64,000 nt of DNA from Candidatus Fusobacterium pullicola (GTDB lineage Bacteria > Fusobacteriota > Fusobacteriia > Fusobacteriales > Fusobacteriaceae), in the NCBI GenBank assembly GCA_018883725.1, contig JAHLFN010000016.1, positions 27,861-91,860 on the forward strand. The letters run 5' to 3'. This document shows, piece after piece, positions 54,702 to 63,192 of this stretch. Under the pieces are notes generated by a model. It had not been told where the DNA came from. It worked only from the letters and a program-made list of their open reading frames with translations, and did not search any database. Numbering within the stretch: the stretch's first letter is position 1; each line of letters starts with the position of its first letter. The translations under genes were made by a program, and so were the position numbers.

Positions 54702-54739
54702 AAATATATTAATATTTTATAATAAAATGGAGGAATTAT

Positions 54740-55789
54740 ATGGATACAATAGAAGTAAAATTTAACTTCAGAGGGAATCCTTTATTAGAAGAGATTGAAA
54801 GCTTTAAAAATTATGTAAGTTCTTTAACAAGTCCAATGGGATATCGTTATTGTGATTTCTTGGAAGTGTCTAGAACAGAAGAAGGAAAACTAGGTGCTAT
54901 TTTTAAGATATCATATCCTAGATATTTTAATGGGGATAACTCTTACTTAATTACTACAAGAAAAGAGTGCTTTGAAGTTCAAAACCACCTCATAAACTCT
55001 ATACTCTGTGATCCTTTTTTTAGAGTAATAATTGTAGATGTTAAATTAGCAAGAGTAGATATCCCATTTACTTATTATATGAAAGAAGATATGGAGTTTC
55101 ATAGCTATATTAATGCCTATAAAATATTCGCTTTAGTTTATAATACTCAAAAGGCGAAGGCTAGAGCAAAGGGATATGTAGACTTACTAGAGGAGAAGTA
55201 TGAAACAGTTGTATATTCTGATAATGGTAAGACAAATAAGTCATCAAATGATAGATTAATGATTTACAACCAATATCAAAATCTAAAAACAAAACTAGGA
55301 GAAGAAAGACTAGAGGAAATAATAGCAAATTATCAAAATTTAAAAAGAAGAATGAGATTAGAAGTCTCTAAAAGAATAAGAAGGAAAATATTTTCATTGG
55401 AAGATTTTAAAAATTTTGATATTTTAGGAGAATACTTTGATGATTATAAAAATTATATTCTTGAAAATGTATTGAATAGGGAGATAATAGAAAACTTTTA
55501 TAATGAGAATGCAAGGAATCTTTCTGAGTTGTTATCTCAAAAAAGAGCTTTAGGAAACTTTAATTATGAAGTATTCATCCTTAAAAACTTAAATAACATA
55601 TATGATTATGAAATACTAAGAAGAGCAATAAAAATGGGAATAGACAATCCTAAAACAAGAGAGAGTGCTATTACAAAAGTAAGAAAAATTCTTAATGAAT
55701 ATCAAAAAGAAGAAAGAATAATTATAATGGATACTTACAAAATTATTTGTGAAATGGGAAAATATATAGAAGGATTAAGGATTCAGTAA
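54740..55789 (+). CDS. Putative replication initiator (Rep-like, rolling-circle style)
   Basis: The 349-residue protein has a central part (LARVDIPFTYYM ... FHSYINAYKIFALVYN ... TVVYSDNGKTNKSSNDRLMIYNQYQNL ... RMRLEVSKRI) laid out like filamentous-phage/plasmid Rep proteins of the gene II/X type: RVD strand, Y-rich helix, IYNK-like strand, LEVSK strand. A classical HUH motif is not evident, so the assignment is tentative. Supporting context: stacked inverted repeats immediately upstream and none elsewhere. GGAGG precedes the ATG. Confidence 0.5.
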   Translation: MDTIEVKFNFRGNPLLEEIESFKNYVSSLTSPMGYRYCDFLEVSRTEEGKLGAIFKISYPRYFNGDNSYLITTRKECFEVQNHLINSILCDPFFRVIIVDVKLARVDIPFTYYMKEDMEFHSYINAYKIFALVYNTQKAKARAKGYVDLLEEKYETVVYSDNGKTNKSSNDRLMIYNQYQNLKTKLGEERLEEIIANYQNLKRRMRLEVSKRIRRKIFSLEDFKNFDILGEYFDDYKNYILENVLNREIIENFYNENARNLSELLSQKRALGNFNYEVFILKNLNNIYDYEILRRAIKMGIDNPKTRESAITKVRKILNEYQKEERIIIMDTYKIICEMGKYIEGLRIQ

Positions 55790-55826
55790 TAAAAATACTT
55801 TTTTTTTTATGATATATAGCTGATAA

Positions 55827-55866
55827 AAAAATAGGTAATGACATTATGGCATTACCTATTTTTATA
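55827..55866 (+). terminator. Intrinsic terminator of Rep-like gene
   Basis: AAAATAGGTAATG and CATTACCTATTTT form a perfect 13-bp stem around a 9-base loop, T-rich 3' end. The rest of the 240-base gap is AT-rich with short palindromes. Confidence 0.85.
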
Positions 55867-56029
55867 ATAGTGATAATATTTCTGATGATATTTTTTAAAA
55901 TTTCTAATCGTTTTATATTTTATTTTGATTTTTTATTTTATATATCTCTTATATTTTTATTATATAATCATATATTATAATATTATGATATAATAATGAT
56001 GATAATATATAATAAGGAGAAAAAAGGAA

Positions 56030-56842
56030 ATGGAGTATTCATTTACACAACTTGAGAAAGAATTTAAGAGATTAGGAATAGAATTAACAGATGAAAAATT
56101 AGTAGAATTAAATATGTTATCTAGTGATGGAGAGATAACTTATGAAGGAAAATTATTATCAGACCAATGTACTCATGGAATAAAACTTATAGATTATATA
56201 GATGATGGGAAAGTAGAAGTGGTTATTGGTTCTTTAATAGCTCAATACACTCTTATAAAAGAAAAAATGAGTAAAGTATCAACAGAAATGAAATATCCTG
56301 CAAAAGCACTATTAGAAGCTCTTAAAAACATGATTCTACATAGAGATTATAGTTATAATGGAGATTCTATCATAAGGATATATAAAGATAGGGTAGAGTT
56401 TACCTCTTTAGGTGAGTTAATAGGTAATTTAACAGTTGAAGGAATAAGGTTAGGGATATCAGTACCAAGAAATCTTAGTCTAATGAAAGTGTTTCAAGAA
56501 GTAGTTTTTACTAAAGGGAATGGAGAGGGAATCCAAGAGATGTTATCAGCATATAAGGAATATAAAGTAAAACCAGTATTTAAATCTATTGGTGGAATAT
56601 TCCAAGTTATTCTACCTAAACCAGAATACACAGTTAATGGTAAGGTTATAAGTGATAAATATAGAAGAGTATTAGAGTTTATGGAGAAGAGAGGAACAGT
56701 AAGCAATAAAGAGATACAAGAACACCTAGAACTTAAAAGTACAAGTGTAGTGAACTATCTTAAAGAGATGTTAGAAGTAGAACTAATAGAAAAGATTAGA
56801 GAGGGGAGAAATATCAGCTATAAGATAAAAATATCAAAATAG
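56030..56842 (+). CDS. Truncated AlbA/RecG-related ATP-binding regulator
   Basis: The 270-residue protein corresponds to the C-terminal half of the AlbA_2-HATPase_c_4 family (often annotated RecG-like or transcriptional regulator). It has YPAKALLEALKNMILHRDYSYNG, IRIYKDRVEFTSLGEL, FTKGNGEGIQEM, and a terminal winged helix-turn-helix (GTVSNKEIQEHLELKSTSVVNYLKEML). The usual N-terminal AlbA domain is missing. A DNA-binding regulatory role is likely. Codon use matches the element backbone rather than the AT-rich cargo. Confidence 0.7.
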   Translation: MEYSFTQLEKEFKRLGIELTDEKLVELNMLSSDGEITYEGKLLSDQCTHGIKLIDYIDDGKVEVVIGSLIAQYTLIKEKMSKVSTEMKYPAKALLEALKNMILHRDYSYNGDSIIRIYKDRVEFTSLGELIGNLTVEGIRLGISVPRNLSLMKVFQEVVFTKGNGEGIQEMLSAYKEYKVKPVFKSIGGIFQVILPKPEYTVNGKVISDKYRRVLEFMEKRGTVSNKEIQEHLELKSTSVVNYLKEMLEVELIEKIREGRNISYKIKISK

Positions 56843-57089
56843 TCGGAAAATGTGAGAATTAAGCTAAAAAATATATTAGAAAACGTGAAAAATTATAAAT
56901 TTAAAGTTGAATTGCTATCAATGATAGTATAGGATATTATTGTGTTAAGATGTGTTAGATTAGTGTTAGGATTGATAGAGTAGTAGAAACATAAGGAAGA
57001 AATGTTAGTTATAAAATAAAATAGGGATTTTCTTTATAGTATGGTATAATAAATATCATATATCTAAAAGAAAGGAGAGTAATATAGCT

Positions 57090-58724
57090 ATGAAAAAAAT
57101 ACCTATTGCAGTAGAGGAGTTTAAAAAAATAATTGAAGAAAATTATTATTATATAGATAAGACAAAATTTATAGAAGATGTATTAATTGATGGAGCAGAA
57201 GTAAAGTTATTTTGTCGTCCTAGAAGATTTGGAAAGACACTTAATATGTCTACGCTTAAATATTTCTTTGATATAGAAAATAAAGATGAGAATAGAAAAT
57301 TATTTAATGGTTTATATATAGAAAACTCTCCATTAATAAATGAGCAAGGGAAATATCCTGTAATATTTCTGAGTATGAAAGGAATAAGTAGTACTAAGTT
57401 TGAAGATGCTCTTGATAAAATTAAAGATAAAATTTCTAATTTATATATAAATTATTCTTTCTTAATGGAAGTTTTAAATGAATTTGAAATTGATAAATTT
57501 AGAGATATAGCAAAAGGAAATAGCAATACTGCACAATTAGAAAGTTCTCTCCTTTTTTTAAGTAAATTATTATATAAATACTATAATCAAAAAGTAGTTG
57601 TATTAATAGATGAATATGATTCTCCTATTATGAGTGCTTATGAAAAAGGATACTACAACGAGATGAGAGATTTCCTAAAATCTTTTTATGGAGATGTACT
57701 TAAAACTAATGAGTATTTACAAATGGGAGTACTTACTGGAATAATTAGAGTAGCTCAAGCAGGAATATTCTCTGACTTAAATAATTTTATTAGTTATACA
57801 ACCTTAAATGATGAATATAGTCAAAGTTTTGGATTAGTAGAAGATGAAGTAAAAGCTATGCTTAGTTACTATAAGATAGGCTATGAAATGTTAGAAGTAA
57901 AAAAATGGTATGATGGTTATAGTTTTGGAAAAAGTGATATATACAATCCTTGGAGTATATTAAACTTTGTACAGTTTAAAGAATTAAAATCATATTGGAT
58001 AAATACAAGTTCTAACTTTATGATAAGAGAACTTTTAGAACATACTGGAGAAGAGGGATTAAAAACTCTTGAAAGAATTTTTAATCAAGAAGAGGTAGCA
58101 GTAAGAATAACTGAGAATGTAAGATTTGGGAATAATCTATCAGCAAGTGAAGTATGGGAGCTTATGCTATACTCTGGTTATCTAACTATAAATGGTAGAT
58201 TAGATGATGGGAGATACTTGGTAAGAATACCTAATATAGAGATTATGAATTTCTTTAAAGATGAGTTTTTAACTATTGTCTTTGGAAATTATGATAAAGT
58301 AGATAGATTAAGAGATGCTTTGAGAGATAAAAATATAGAGCAGTTAAATAAATCCATTGAAGAATTAGTTTTATATACAATGAGTTCACATGATATAACA
58401 AAATATTATGAAAATCCATACCATATGTTATTACTTGGATTTTTCTATGCTTTAGATGGTTACTATCTTCCTAAATCAAATATGGAAGCTGGATATGGTA
58501 GGGCAGATATAATACTATTTCCAAGAGATAAGACAAAAGCAGGATATATCTTAGAATTGAAAAGAGCTTATACTAAGAAACCAGAGAAAGAAATAGAAAA
58601 AGCTTTACAACAGATAGATGATAATAAATACTATATAGAGCTAGAGAGATATGGAGTAACCGAGATAATCAAGCTAGGCTATGTTTTTGATGGTAAGAAA
58701 GTAATAAGTAGCTATATTGAATAA
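57090..58724 (+). CDS. AAA-ASR ATPase with C-terminal PD-(D/E)XK nuclease domain
   Basis: The 544-residue protein has the predicted AAA-ATPase (AAA-ASR) N-terminal domain: YYIDKTKFIEDVL, RPRRFGKTLNMS (P-loop-like), VVVLIDEYDSPI (Walker B). The C-terminal PD-(D/E)XK nuclease-like part contains GYGRADIILFP and KAGYILELKRA (D...ExK). This family is abundant in Fusobacteria and in Bacteroidetes/Clostridia, of unknown physiological role; nucleases of this type are often in defence or mobile regions. AAGGAGAG lies before the ATG. Confidence 0.85.
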   Translation: MKKIPIAVEEFKKIIEENYYYIDKTKFIEDVLIDGAEVKLFCRPRRFGKTLNMSTLKYFFDIENKDENRKLFNGLYIENSPLINEQGKYPVIFLSMKGISSTKFEDALDKIKDKISNLYINYSFLMEVLNEFEIDKFRDIAKGNSNTAQLESSLLFLSKLLYKYYNQKVVVLIDEYDSPIMSAYEKGYYNEMRDFLKSFYGDVLKTNEYLQMGVLTGIIRVAQAGIFSDLNNFISYTTLNDEYSQSFGLVEDEVKAMLSYYKIGYEMLEVKKWYDGYSFGKSDIYNPWSILNFVQFKELKSYWINTSSNFMIRELLEHTGEEGLKTLERIFNQEEVAVRITENVRFGNNLSASEVWELMLYSGYLTINGRLDDGRYLVRIPNIEIMNFFKDEFLTIVFGNYDKVDRLRDALRDKNIEQLNKSIEELVLYTMSSHDITKYYENPYHMLLLGFFYALDGYYLPKSNMEAGYGRADIILFPRDKTKAGYILELKRAYTKKPEKEIEKALQQIDDNKYYIELERYGVTEIIKLGYVFDGKKVISSYIE

Positions 58725-59055
58725 TAAAAAATAGAGGAGAGTAAAATCTTCACTATTTTTTAGTATAACAGGGGTATAATGTAGAATTTTCTGTGGACTT
58801 TAAATTATCGTTCTTATATTGAGTCTATTAACGATATTGAAGAAGTTCAAGCTATTATTTTAGATTCATATAATCAAAGAAAATAGTAATTTCTATGCCG
58901 AGGATTATAAATATTTTAATAAAATTATTAAACTAATGGATATAAAATTTAATTGTTTTATCGTATTATTTCTAAAAGCATTTGTTGTTTTTTTTATAAA
59001 AATATGATAGAATAATCGGTAAACAAAAAATAAGTTGTGGGAAGAAGGGAATATC
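58725..59055. other. Intergenic region with a gene remnant
   Basis: 331 bases. A 29-codon frame without a start (about 58797-58886, TLNYRSYIESINDIEEVQA...) ends in TAG and looks like the 3' remnant of a lost gene. A TAGAAT -10-like sequence near 59009 could drive the ImmA/IrrE operon. Nothing else recognised. Confidence 0.45.
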
Positions 59056-59589
59056 ATGGCTAATAATAAAAATATTGAGAAATTAACAACTTTAATAAGA
59101 GACGTATTATCAATTAAAGATTTTACTACGCTTGAAGATTGGCAAAATTCTATTTTAAGATTAGGTGGAGAATTAAGAGTTGATCCAAATTTTCCAGATG
59201 ATGCATATATAACTAAAATGAGTGATGATCAAAACCCATATTTCTCAATTACAATTTCTCCGTATCATACTTTTGAAAGAATAAATTTTTCTTTAGCACA
59301 CGAACTAGGGCATTTATTTTTACATATGTCTTATCTAGTAAATGATGAAGCTTGGAGAGAAATAGAAGTTGGAAAAAGCTATACAAGACTAGGTAGTGAT
59401 TTATTAGAATTTCAAGCAAATGAATTCGCTGCTAATTTACTTATGCCCAAAGAAGAATTTTTAAAGCTAGCAATGGAAAATAGAAATGAAAATAATTTTT
59501 ATAATATAGAGCCTTTGCTTGAGAGATTTAGAGTCTCAAGACAGGCTATCATTAATAGAGGAAGGTGGTTAGGAATATTTCCATGGTAG
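59056..59589 (+). CDS. ImmA/IrrE-family metallopeptidase
   Basis: The 177-residue protein has the zinc motif HELGH (82-86) in FSLAHELGHLFLHM and the third ligand Glu123 in QANEFAANLLMP. It ends with a helix resembling a winged-helix tail (RFRVSRQAIINRGRWLG). ImmA/IrrE peptidases cleave repressors in response to DNA damage or infection. It overlaps the cyclase start by seven bases, so it is coupled to the Pycsar-like operon and could be its activator. ATG 59056 has AGGG upstream; the TTG 21 bases earlier has none. Confidence 0.88.
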   Translation: MANNKNIEKLTTLIRDVLSIKDFTTLEDWQNSILRLGGELRVDPNFPDDAYITKMSDDQNPYFSITISPYHTFERINFSLAHELGHLFLHMSYLVNDEAWREIEVGKSYTRLGSDLLEFQANEFAANLLMPKEEFLKLAMENRNENNFYNIEPLLERFRVSRQAIINRGRWLGIFPW

Positions 59590-60605
59590 ATGAAAGTATA
59601 CTAATAACCAAAAGAGATGAATTAAAAGAAAAAATAAACAAAGACAAGAGTATAAAAAAAGATTCTTTTGATAATCTAAACTCAGAATATCCAAATATGG
59701 TTACAAAAAAATATGTGACTCTATTTTTTTCGTTTGATATAGTTAACTCTACACAGTATAAAACAATAGCTTTACAAAATTCTATTAATATAATTAGAGA
59801 AATATTTAGAGAAATTGAAACACTTATGGATGAAAATATACAAATTATGCAATACTGGAGAACTATTGGTGATGAAATCATTTTTTACTTAGAAGTTTAT
59901 AAAATGGAAGAAATATTAGAAAGTATTGAAATTGTTTTTGCTATATTAAATAGAGTTCGAAAAGATATATTAAATGAAAAAATAAAATTAAATTGTTTTG
60001 ACACTAATTATAGATATAAGTATCCAGAATTGATTTCTTTAAAAGCAACAGCTTGGTTAGCTATTGTTTCAGAAAATGATAGAGAAGCTCAAAATGTAAA
60101 ATATAAAGTTGGTTATATGACAAATGATAAAAGATTAGAGTTTCAAGGGTATGATATTGATATTGGGTTCAGAGTTGCTGAATATACTCGTAATAGAAGA
60201 TTTGCTTTAAGTTTTGAATTAGCATATTTAATTTCAAAATATGAAAGATATAAAGATAATTTAAAATTTATAGGTTATAGAAAAATGAAAGGTGTTTGGA
60301 ATCAAAGAAAATATCCGATTATATGGTATCATAATAAACATCTTAAAAAATTGAAAGATGAAGAAAATTTAGATGATAATGATTTTATTTTAGAAGATTT
60401 CAATAAGAGTTTCTTTTATGATGAAGAAGAATTTTGTGAACTAACTAAGGAATATATAAGTTTGAATCAAGAGGTAGTTGATGAAAAAAATTCTCAAGAG
60501 ATAACACACTTATTAGATAAAATATGTCAAAATCTGAATCTAACTAAAAAAATAGATGAAATTTATAAAACAATAAATGAAAAAAATCTATTAGTAGAAA
60601 TTTAA
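59583..60605 (+). CDS. Class III nucleotidyl cyclase, Pycsar PycC-like
   Basis: The 340-residue protein shows class III cyclase motifs: first metal Asp52 in FFSFDIVNST, second metal Asp97 in WRTIGDEIIFY, and DIDIGFRVAEYTRNRRFALSFELAYLI, the cyclase-fold segment preceding the dimer helices. This layout (FxxDIxxST, R-x-IGDE, DIDxGFR) matches pyrimidine cyclases of Pycsar defence rather than adenylate cyclases. It should make cCMP or cUMP upon phage infection to trigger the membrane effector encoded two genes downstream. Product identity is not readable from sequence. ATG 59583 overlaps the peptidase stop. Confidence 0.82.
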   Translation: MVDESILITKRDELKEKINKDKSIKKDSFDNLNSEYPNMVTKKYVTLFFSFDIVNSTQYKTIALQNSINIIREIFREIETLMDENIQIMQYWRTIGDEIIFYLEVYKMEEILESIEIVFAILNRVRKDILNEKIKLNCFDTNYRYKYPELISLKATAWLAIVSENDREAQNVKYKVGYMTNDKRLEFQGYDIDIGFRVAEYTRNRRFALSFELAYLISKYERYKDNLKFIGYRKMKGVWNQRKYPIIWYHNKHLKKLKDEENLDDNDFILEDFNKSFFYDEEEFCELTKEYISLNQEVVDEKNSQEITHLLDKICQNLNLTKKIDEIYKTINEKNLLVEI

Positions 60606-60619
60606 TAGAGGGTGAAACA

Positions 60620-61042
60620 TTGGAATTTCATATTACTATTATCTGTTTAAATAAAAGTAGAGATAAAATTCATATGTTTCAAAGGCAAAATGATGTATAT
60701 GATTTTGGATATGTAAAATTAGGATTAAACGATAACTTTAAGATTTCGGATATTTTAGAGATAGTAAAAAAAGAATACGAAGAGAAATTTGGAGTGGAAC
60801 TTGAAGTTGAAGAAAATATATATAAATTATACAATTTAGATAAAGAAAATAAAAGAATATTAGGTTTTAGAATTATAGGAATAGTTAAAAATATAAGAGG
60901 AAAAATAACTCATGATAAATATAATAATTTAATTAAAGAAATTGATTTAAGTAATTATCATGAAATTTCATACCATAGAAATGCAAATGATTTTTATGAA
61001 ATTATAACTGAACTTTTATCTAGGAGTAAAAAAAATGAGTAA
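60620..61042 (+). CDS. Nudix-like protein within the Pycsar-like operon
   Basis: The 140-residue protein starts with TTG 60620 (GAGGG site). Its layout is a beta strand (HITIICLNKS), a mixed middle and the helix ILEIVKKEYEEKFGVEL. In that helix KEYEEKFGV (51-59) corresponds to the Nudix box REUXEEXGU with Arg to Lys and one catalytic Glu to Lys. The upstream Gly-x5-Glu part is not clear. Catalysis is therefore uncertain; it may be a nucleotide-binding sensor. It overlaps the effector gene by 8 bases. Confidence 0.55.
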   Translation: MEFHITIICLNKSRDKIHMFQRQNDVYDFGYVKLGLNDNFKISDILEIVKKEYEEKFGVELEVEENIYKLYNLDKENKRILGFRIIGIVKNIRGKITHDKYNNLIKEIDLSNYHEISYHRNANDFYEIITELLSRSKKNE

Positions 61043-61772
61043 TGAAGAAAAATTAGAAAACTATTTAAAGGAAATTTTTAACTTAGTAAATTCATGGCTT
61101 ACTTTTGCTGAAGCAAAAAATAGTGTATTATTATCTATATATTTAGGAATAATTTATACGTTTATCGATAAATTAGAAGATTCTCATAAATTATTTTCAA
61201 CTCTTGTATTATTTTTAATTTTTATAGGGACTTTTGTTGTAATATCCTCATTTATACCTAAATTTACAATAAAATCTAAAAATAAAATAAAAAATAATCA
61301 TATAAATAATTCAGTAGATATTTTTTATTATGATATTTCTAGTAATTATTTTACTAATGGAAACCCAGATGTAACAAAATATTTAGAAAGTCTTAAAAAT
61401 AATTATTTGTTTCCGAATACCAGTATAAATTTTTCTAAACTACATAAAGATTATGCTACTGAAATTATTATCAACTCAAAAATAATTGTTTCTAAGTATG
61501 AAATTTTTAAAAAAGGATTAATAATTTTGATAATAATACTATCTTTATTAGGAATAAATAAAGTATGGCTAATTTATAATCAAGATGAATATTTTGTTAC
61601 TTGTTCAAATAATATAATTTTAAGAGAATTTCCAGCTCCTAATGCTAATAAAAAAAATATCTTAAAGAAAAATGAAATAGTAAAAAAGATAGAAATTAAC
61701 GATGAATGGATGAAAGTAGAATATAAGTCAGAAATAGGTTGGATTCATAAAAAATTATTAATAAAAAAATGA
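61035..61772 (+). CDS. Pycsar effector-like membrane protein (PycTM type) with SH3 domain
   Basis: The 245-residue protein follows the PycTM (formerly DUF5706) layout. TM1 (about 28-44) follows FAEAKNSVLLSIYLG, TM2 (about 53-74) ends VVISSFIPKF, a cytoplasmic helical part contains NSVDIFYYDI...YLESLKNNY and SKIIVSKYEIFKKG, and TM3 is at about 160-181. An additional C-terminal bacterial SH3-like domain (187-245: NIILREFPAPNANKKNILKK ... WMKVEYKSEIGWIHKKLL) is not part of the usual effector. Expected action: membrane disruption when the cyclic nucleotide binds. Confidence 0.72.
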   Translation: MSNEEKLENYLKEIFNLVNSWLTFAEAKNSVLLSIYLGIIYTFIDKLEDSHKLFSTLVLFLIFIGTFVVISSFIPKFTIKSKNKIKNNHINNSVDIFYYDISSNYFTNGNPDVTKYLESLKNNYLFPNTSINFSKLHKDYATEIIINSKIIVSKYEIFKKGLIILIIILSLLGINKVWLIYNQDEYFVTCSNNIILREFPAPNANKKNILKKNEIVKKIEINDEWMKVEYKSEIGWIHKKLLIKK

Positions 61773-61862
61773 TGAAAAACAATAATCAGGAGAACCATTT
61801 AAATGGCTCTCCATTTTCTAAGTTTAGGAGCAGTGATGGATATAGCTAATTTATGTTGACTT

Positions 61863-61875
61863 TCATCTCCACCAA
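61863..61875. repeat. attR, 13-bp direct repeat
   Basis: TCATCTCCACCAA matches attL at 37884-37896 exactly; the flanks differ. It marks the right end of the element. Confidence 0.8.
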
Positions 61876-61886
61876 AAAGATTTTTA

Positions 61887-61920
61887 AGACTAAAGTGGTG
61901 ATAGCTTTGGTCTTTTTTTA
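61887..61920 (+). terminator. Displaced ssrA terminator
   Basis: AGACTAAAG and CTTTGGTCT pair (one wobble) around TGGTGATAG, followed by seven T. It lies 11 bases after attR, the position expected for the original tmRNA terminator before the element inserted. Confidence 0.75.
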
Positions 61921-62006
61921 CAATACAAACTAAGAGAAAAGATTTACAAAAAATTTAAAGTATGATAAAATTTATATTGATAAAAAATTTTAGGAGGAGT
62001 TTGTCG

Positions 62007-63104
62007 ATGATTGGAATAGGAATAGTAGGACTTCCAAATGTAGGTAAATCAACACTTTTTAATGCTATAACAAAAGCTGGAGCAGCAGAAGCAGCAAACT
62101 ATCCATTTTGTACAATAGAGCCAAATGTAGGAATGGTAACTGTACCAGATTCAAGATTAGATGAGTTATCAAAAATAATCAATCCACAAAGAGTAGTTCA
62201 AGCAACAGTAGAGTTTGTGGATATAGCTGGACTTGTAAAAGGAGCAGCAAAGGGAGAAGGGCTAGGTAATAAATTCTTATCAAACATTAGAACAACAGCA
62301 GCTATTTGCCAAGTTGTAAGATGTTTTGAAGATGATAACGTAATTCATGTAAGTGGTTCAGTAGACCCTATAAGAGATATAGAGGTAATTAATACAGAAT
62401 TAATATTTGCAGATATGGAAACTGTAGATAAAGCTATAGAGAAACATAAAAAATTAGCTATGAATAAAAATAAAGAATCAATGGCTCTTATGCCAGTTTT
62501 AGAGAAATGTAAAGCTCACTTAGAAAATTTTCAACTTCTTAAAACTTTAACTATGAATGAAGAAGAGTTAGAGTTAGTTAGAACTTACCAATTACTAACT
62601 TTAAAACCTATGATATTTGCAGCTAATGTATCTGAAGATGATTTAGCTACAGGAAATGAGTATGTAGAAAAAGTTAGAGAGTACGCTAAAGGATTAGGTT
62701 CAGAAGTTGTAATAGTTTCAGCAAAAGTTGAGGCTGAGTTACAAGAGATGGATGATGAAGAGAGTAAAAAAGAGTATCTAGAAGCTTTAGGAGTAGAAGA
62801 GGCTGGATTAAATAGATTGATCAGAGCAGGATACAAGTTATTAGGACTTCAAACATATTTTACTGCTGGGGTAAAAGAAGTAAGAGCTTGGACAATAAGG
62901 ATAGGAGATACAGCACCAAAAGCTGCTGGAGAGATTCATACAGACTTTGAAAAAGGATTTATCAGAGCTAAAGTAGTATCATTTGAAGATTTTATAAAGT
63001 ATTCTGGATGGAAGGGAGCACAAGAAGCTGGTGTTCTAAGACTAGAAGGAAAAGAGTACATAGTACAAGATGGAGATTTAATGGAATTTTTATTCAATGT
63101 GTAG
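62007..63104 (+). CDS. ychF: Ribosome-binding ATPase YchF
   Basis: The 365-residue Obg-related P-loop protein has G1 [10 protein letters not shown]3 [19 protein letters not shown], the variant NxxE (NVSEDDL) in place of NKxD that gives ATP preference, and a C-terminal TGS domain ([14 protein letters not shown] ... [14 protein letters not shown]). ATG 62007 has AGGAGG upstream; a TTG 15 codons earlier would add residues absent from the family. First chromosomal gene right of the element. Confidence 0.97.
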   Translation: MIGIGIVGLPNVGKSTLFNAITKAGAAEAANYPFCTIEPNVGMVTVPDSRLDELSKIINPQRVVQATVEFVDIAGLVKGAAKGEGLGNKFLSNIRTTAAICQVVRCFEDDNVIHVSGSVDPIRDIEVINTELIFADMETVDKAIEKHKKLAMNKNKESMALMPVLEKCKAHLENFQLLKTLTMNEEELELVRTYQLLTLKPMIFAANVSEDDLATGNEYVEKVREYAKGLGSEVVIVSAKVEAELQEMDDEESKKEYLEALGVEEAGLNRLIRAGYKLLGLQTYFTAGVKEVRAWTIRIGDTAPKAAGEIHTDFEKGFIRAKVVSFEDFIKYSGWKGAQEAGVLRLEGKEYIVQDGDLMEFLFNV

Positions 63105-63192
63105 AATAAAAAATCCTTTGTTAAGAAAAATTACTTGACAATATCTAAAAAAGTTAGTAAAATATCTAGGTGTACGATTGGAGGAAATTGTT

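Larger units (their letters stand above)
54259..54739. other. Region of stacked inverted repeats upstream of Rep-like gene
   Basis: 481 bases without a gene. It holds a terminator (54279-54302), TACATGTA-type palindromes, and a hairpin GAAGAA/TTCTTC (54494-54509). An imperfect cruciform TTACAG...CTGTAA (54517-54550), a nested terminator-like hairpin (54595-54648) and a perfect 10-bp inverted repeat (54657-54701) follow. Confidence 0.55.
37884..61875. mobile_element. 24-kb integrative element inserted at the 3' end of ssrA
   Basis: TCATCTCCACCAA, the last bases of tmRNA plus one, occurs at 37884-37896 and again at 61863-61875 as a direct repeat. Between them lie a serine recombinase at the left end, ArdC-type antirestriction, Gp157-, Rad52-, RadC- and Rep-like genes, and several AT-richer cargo modules with defence-like genes. 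No conjugation machinery or phage structural genes are visible. It may be a mobilisable or satellite-type island. Confidence 0.85.

Noticed and set aside
57090..58724. AAA-ASR/PD-(D/E)XK protein as a new defence gene
   Set aside because: The family is very common in fusobacterial genomes outside defence loci, so presence alone is not evidence for a system.
37884..61875. A prophage
   Set aside because: Gp157-like and Rad52-like genes are present, but there are no capsid, tail, portal, terminase or lysis genes.
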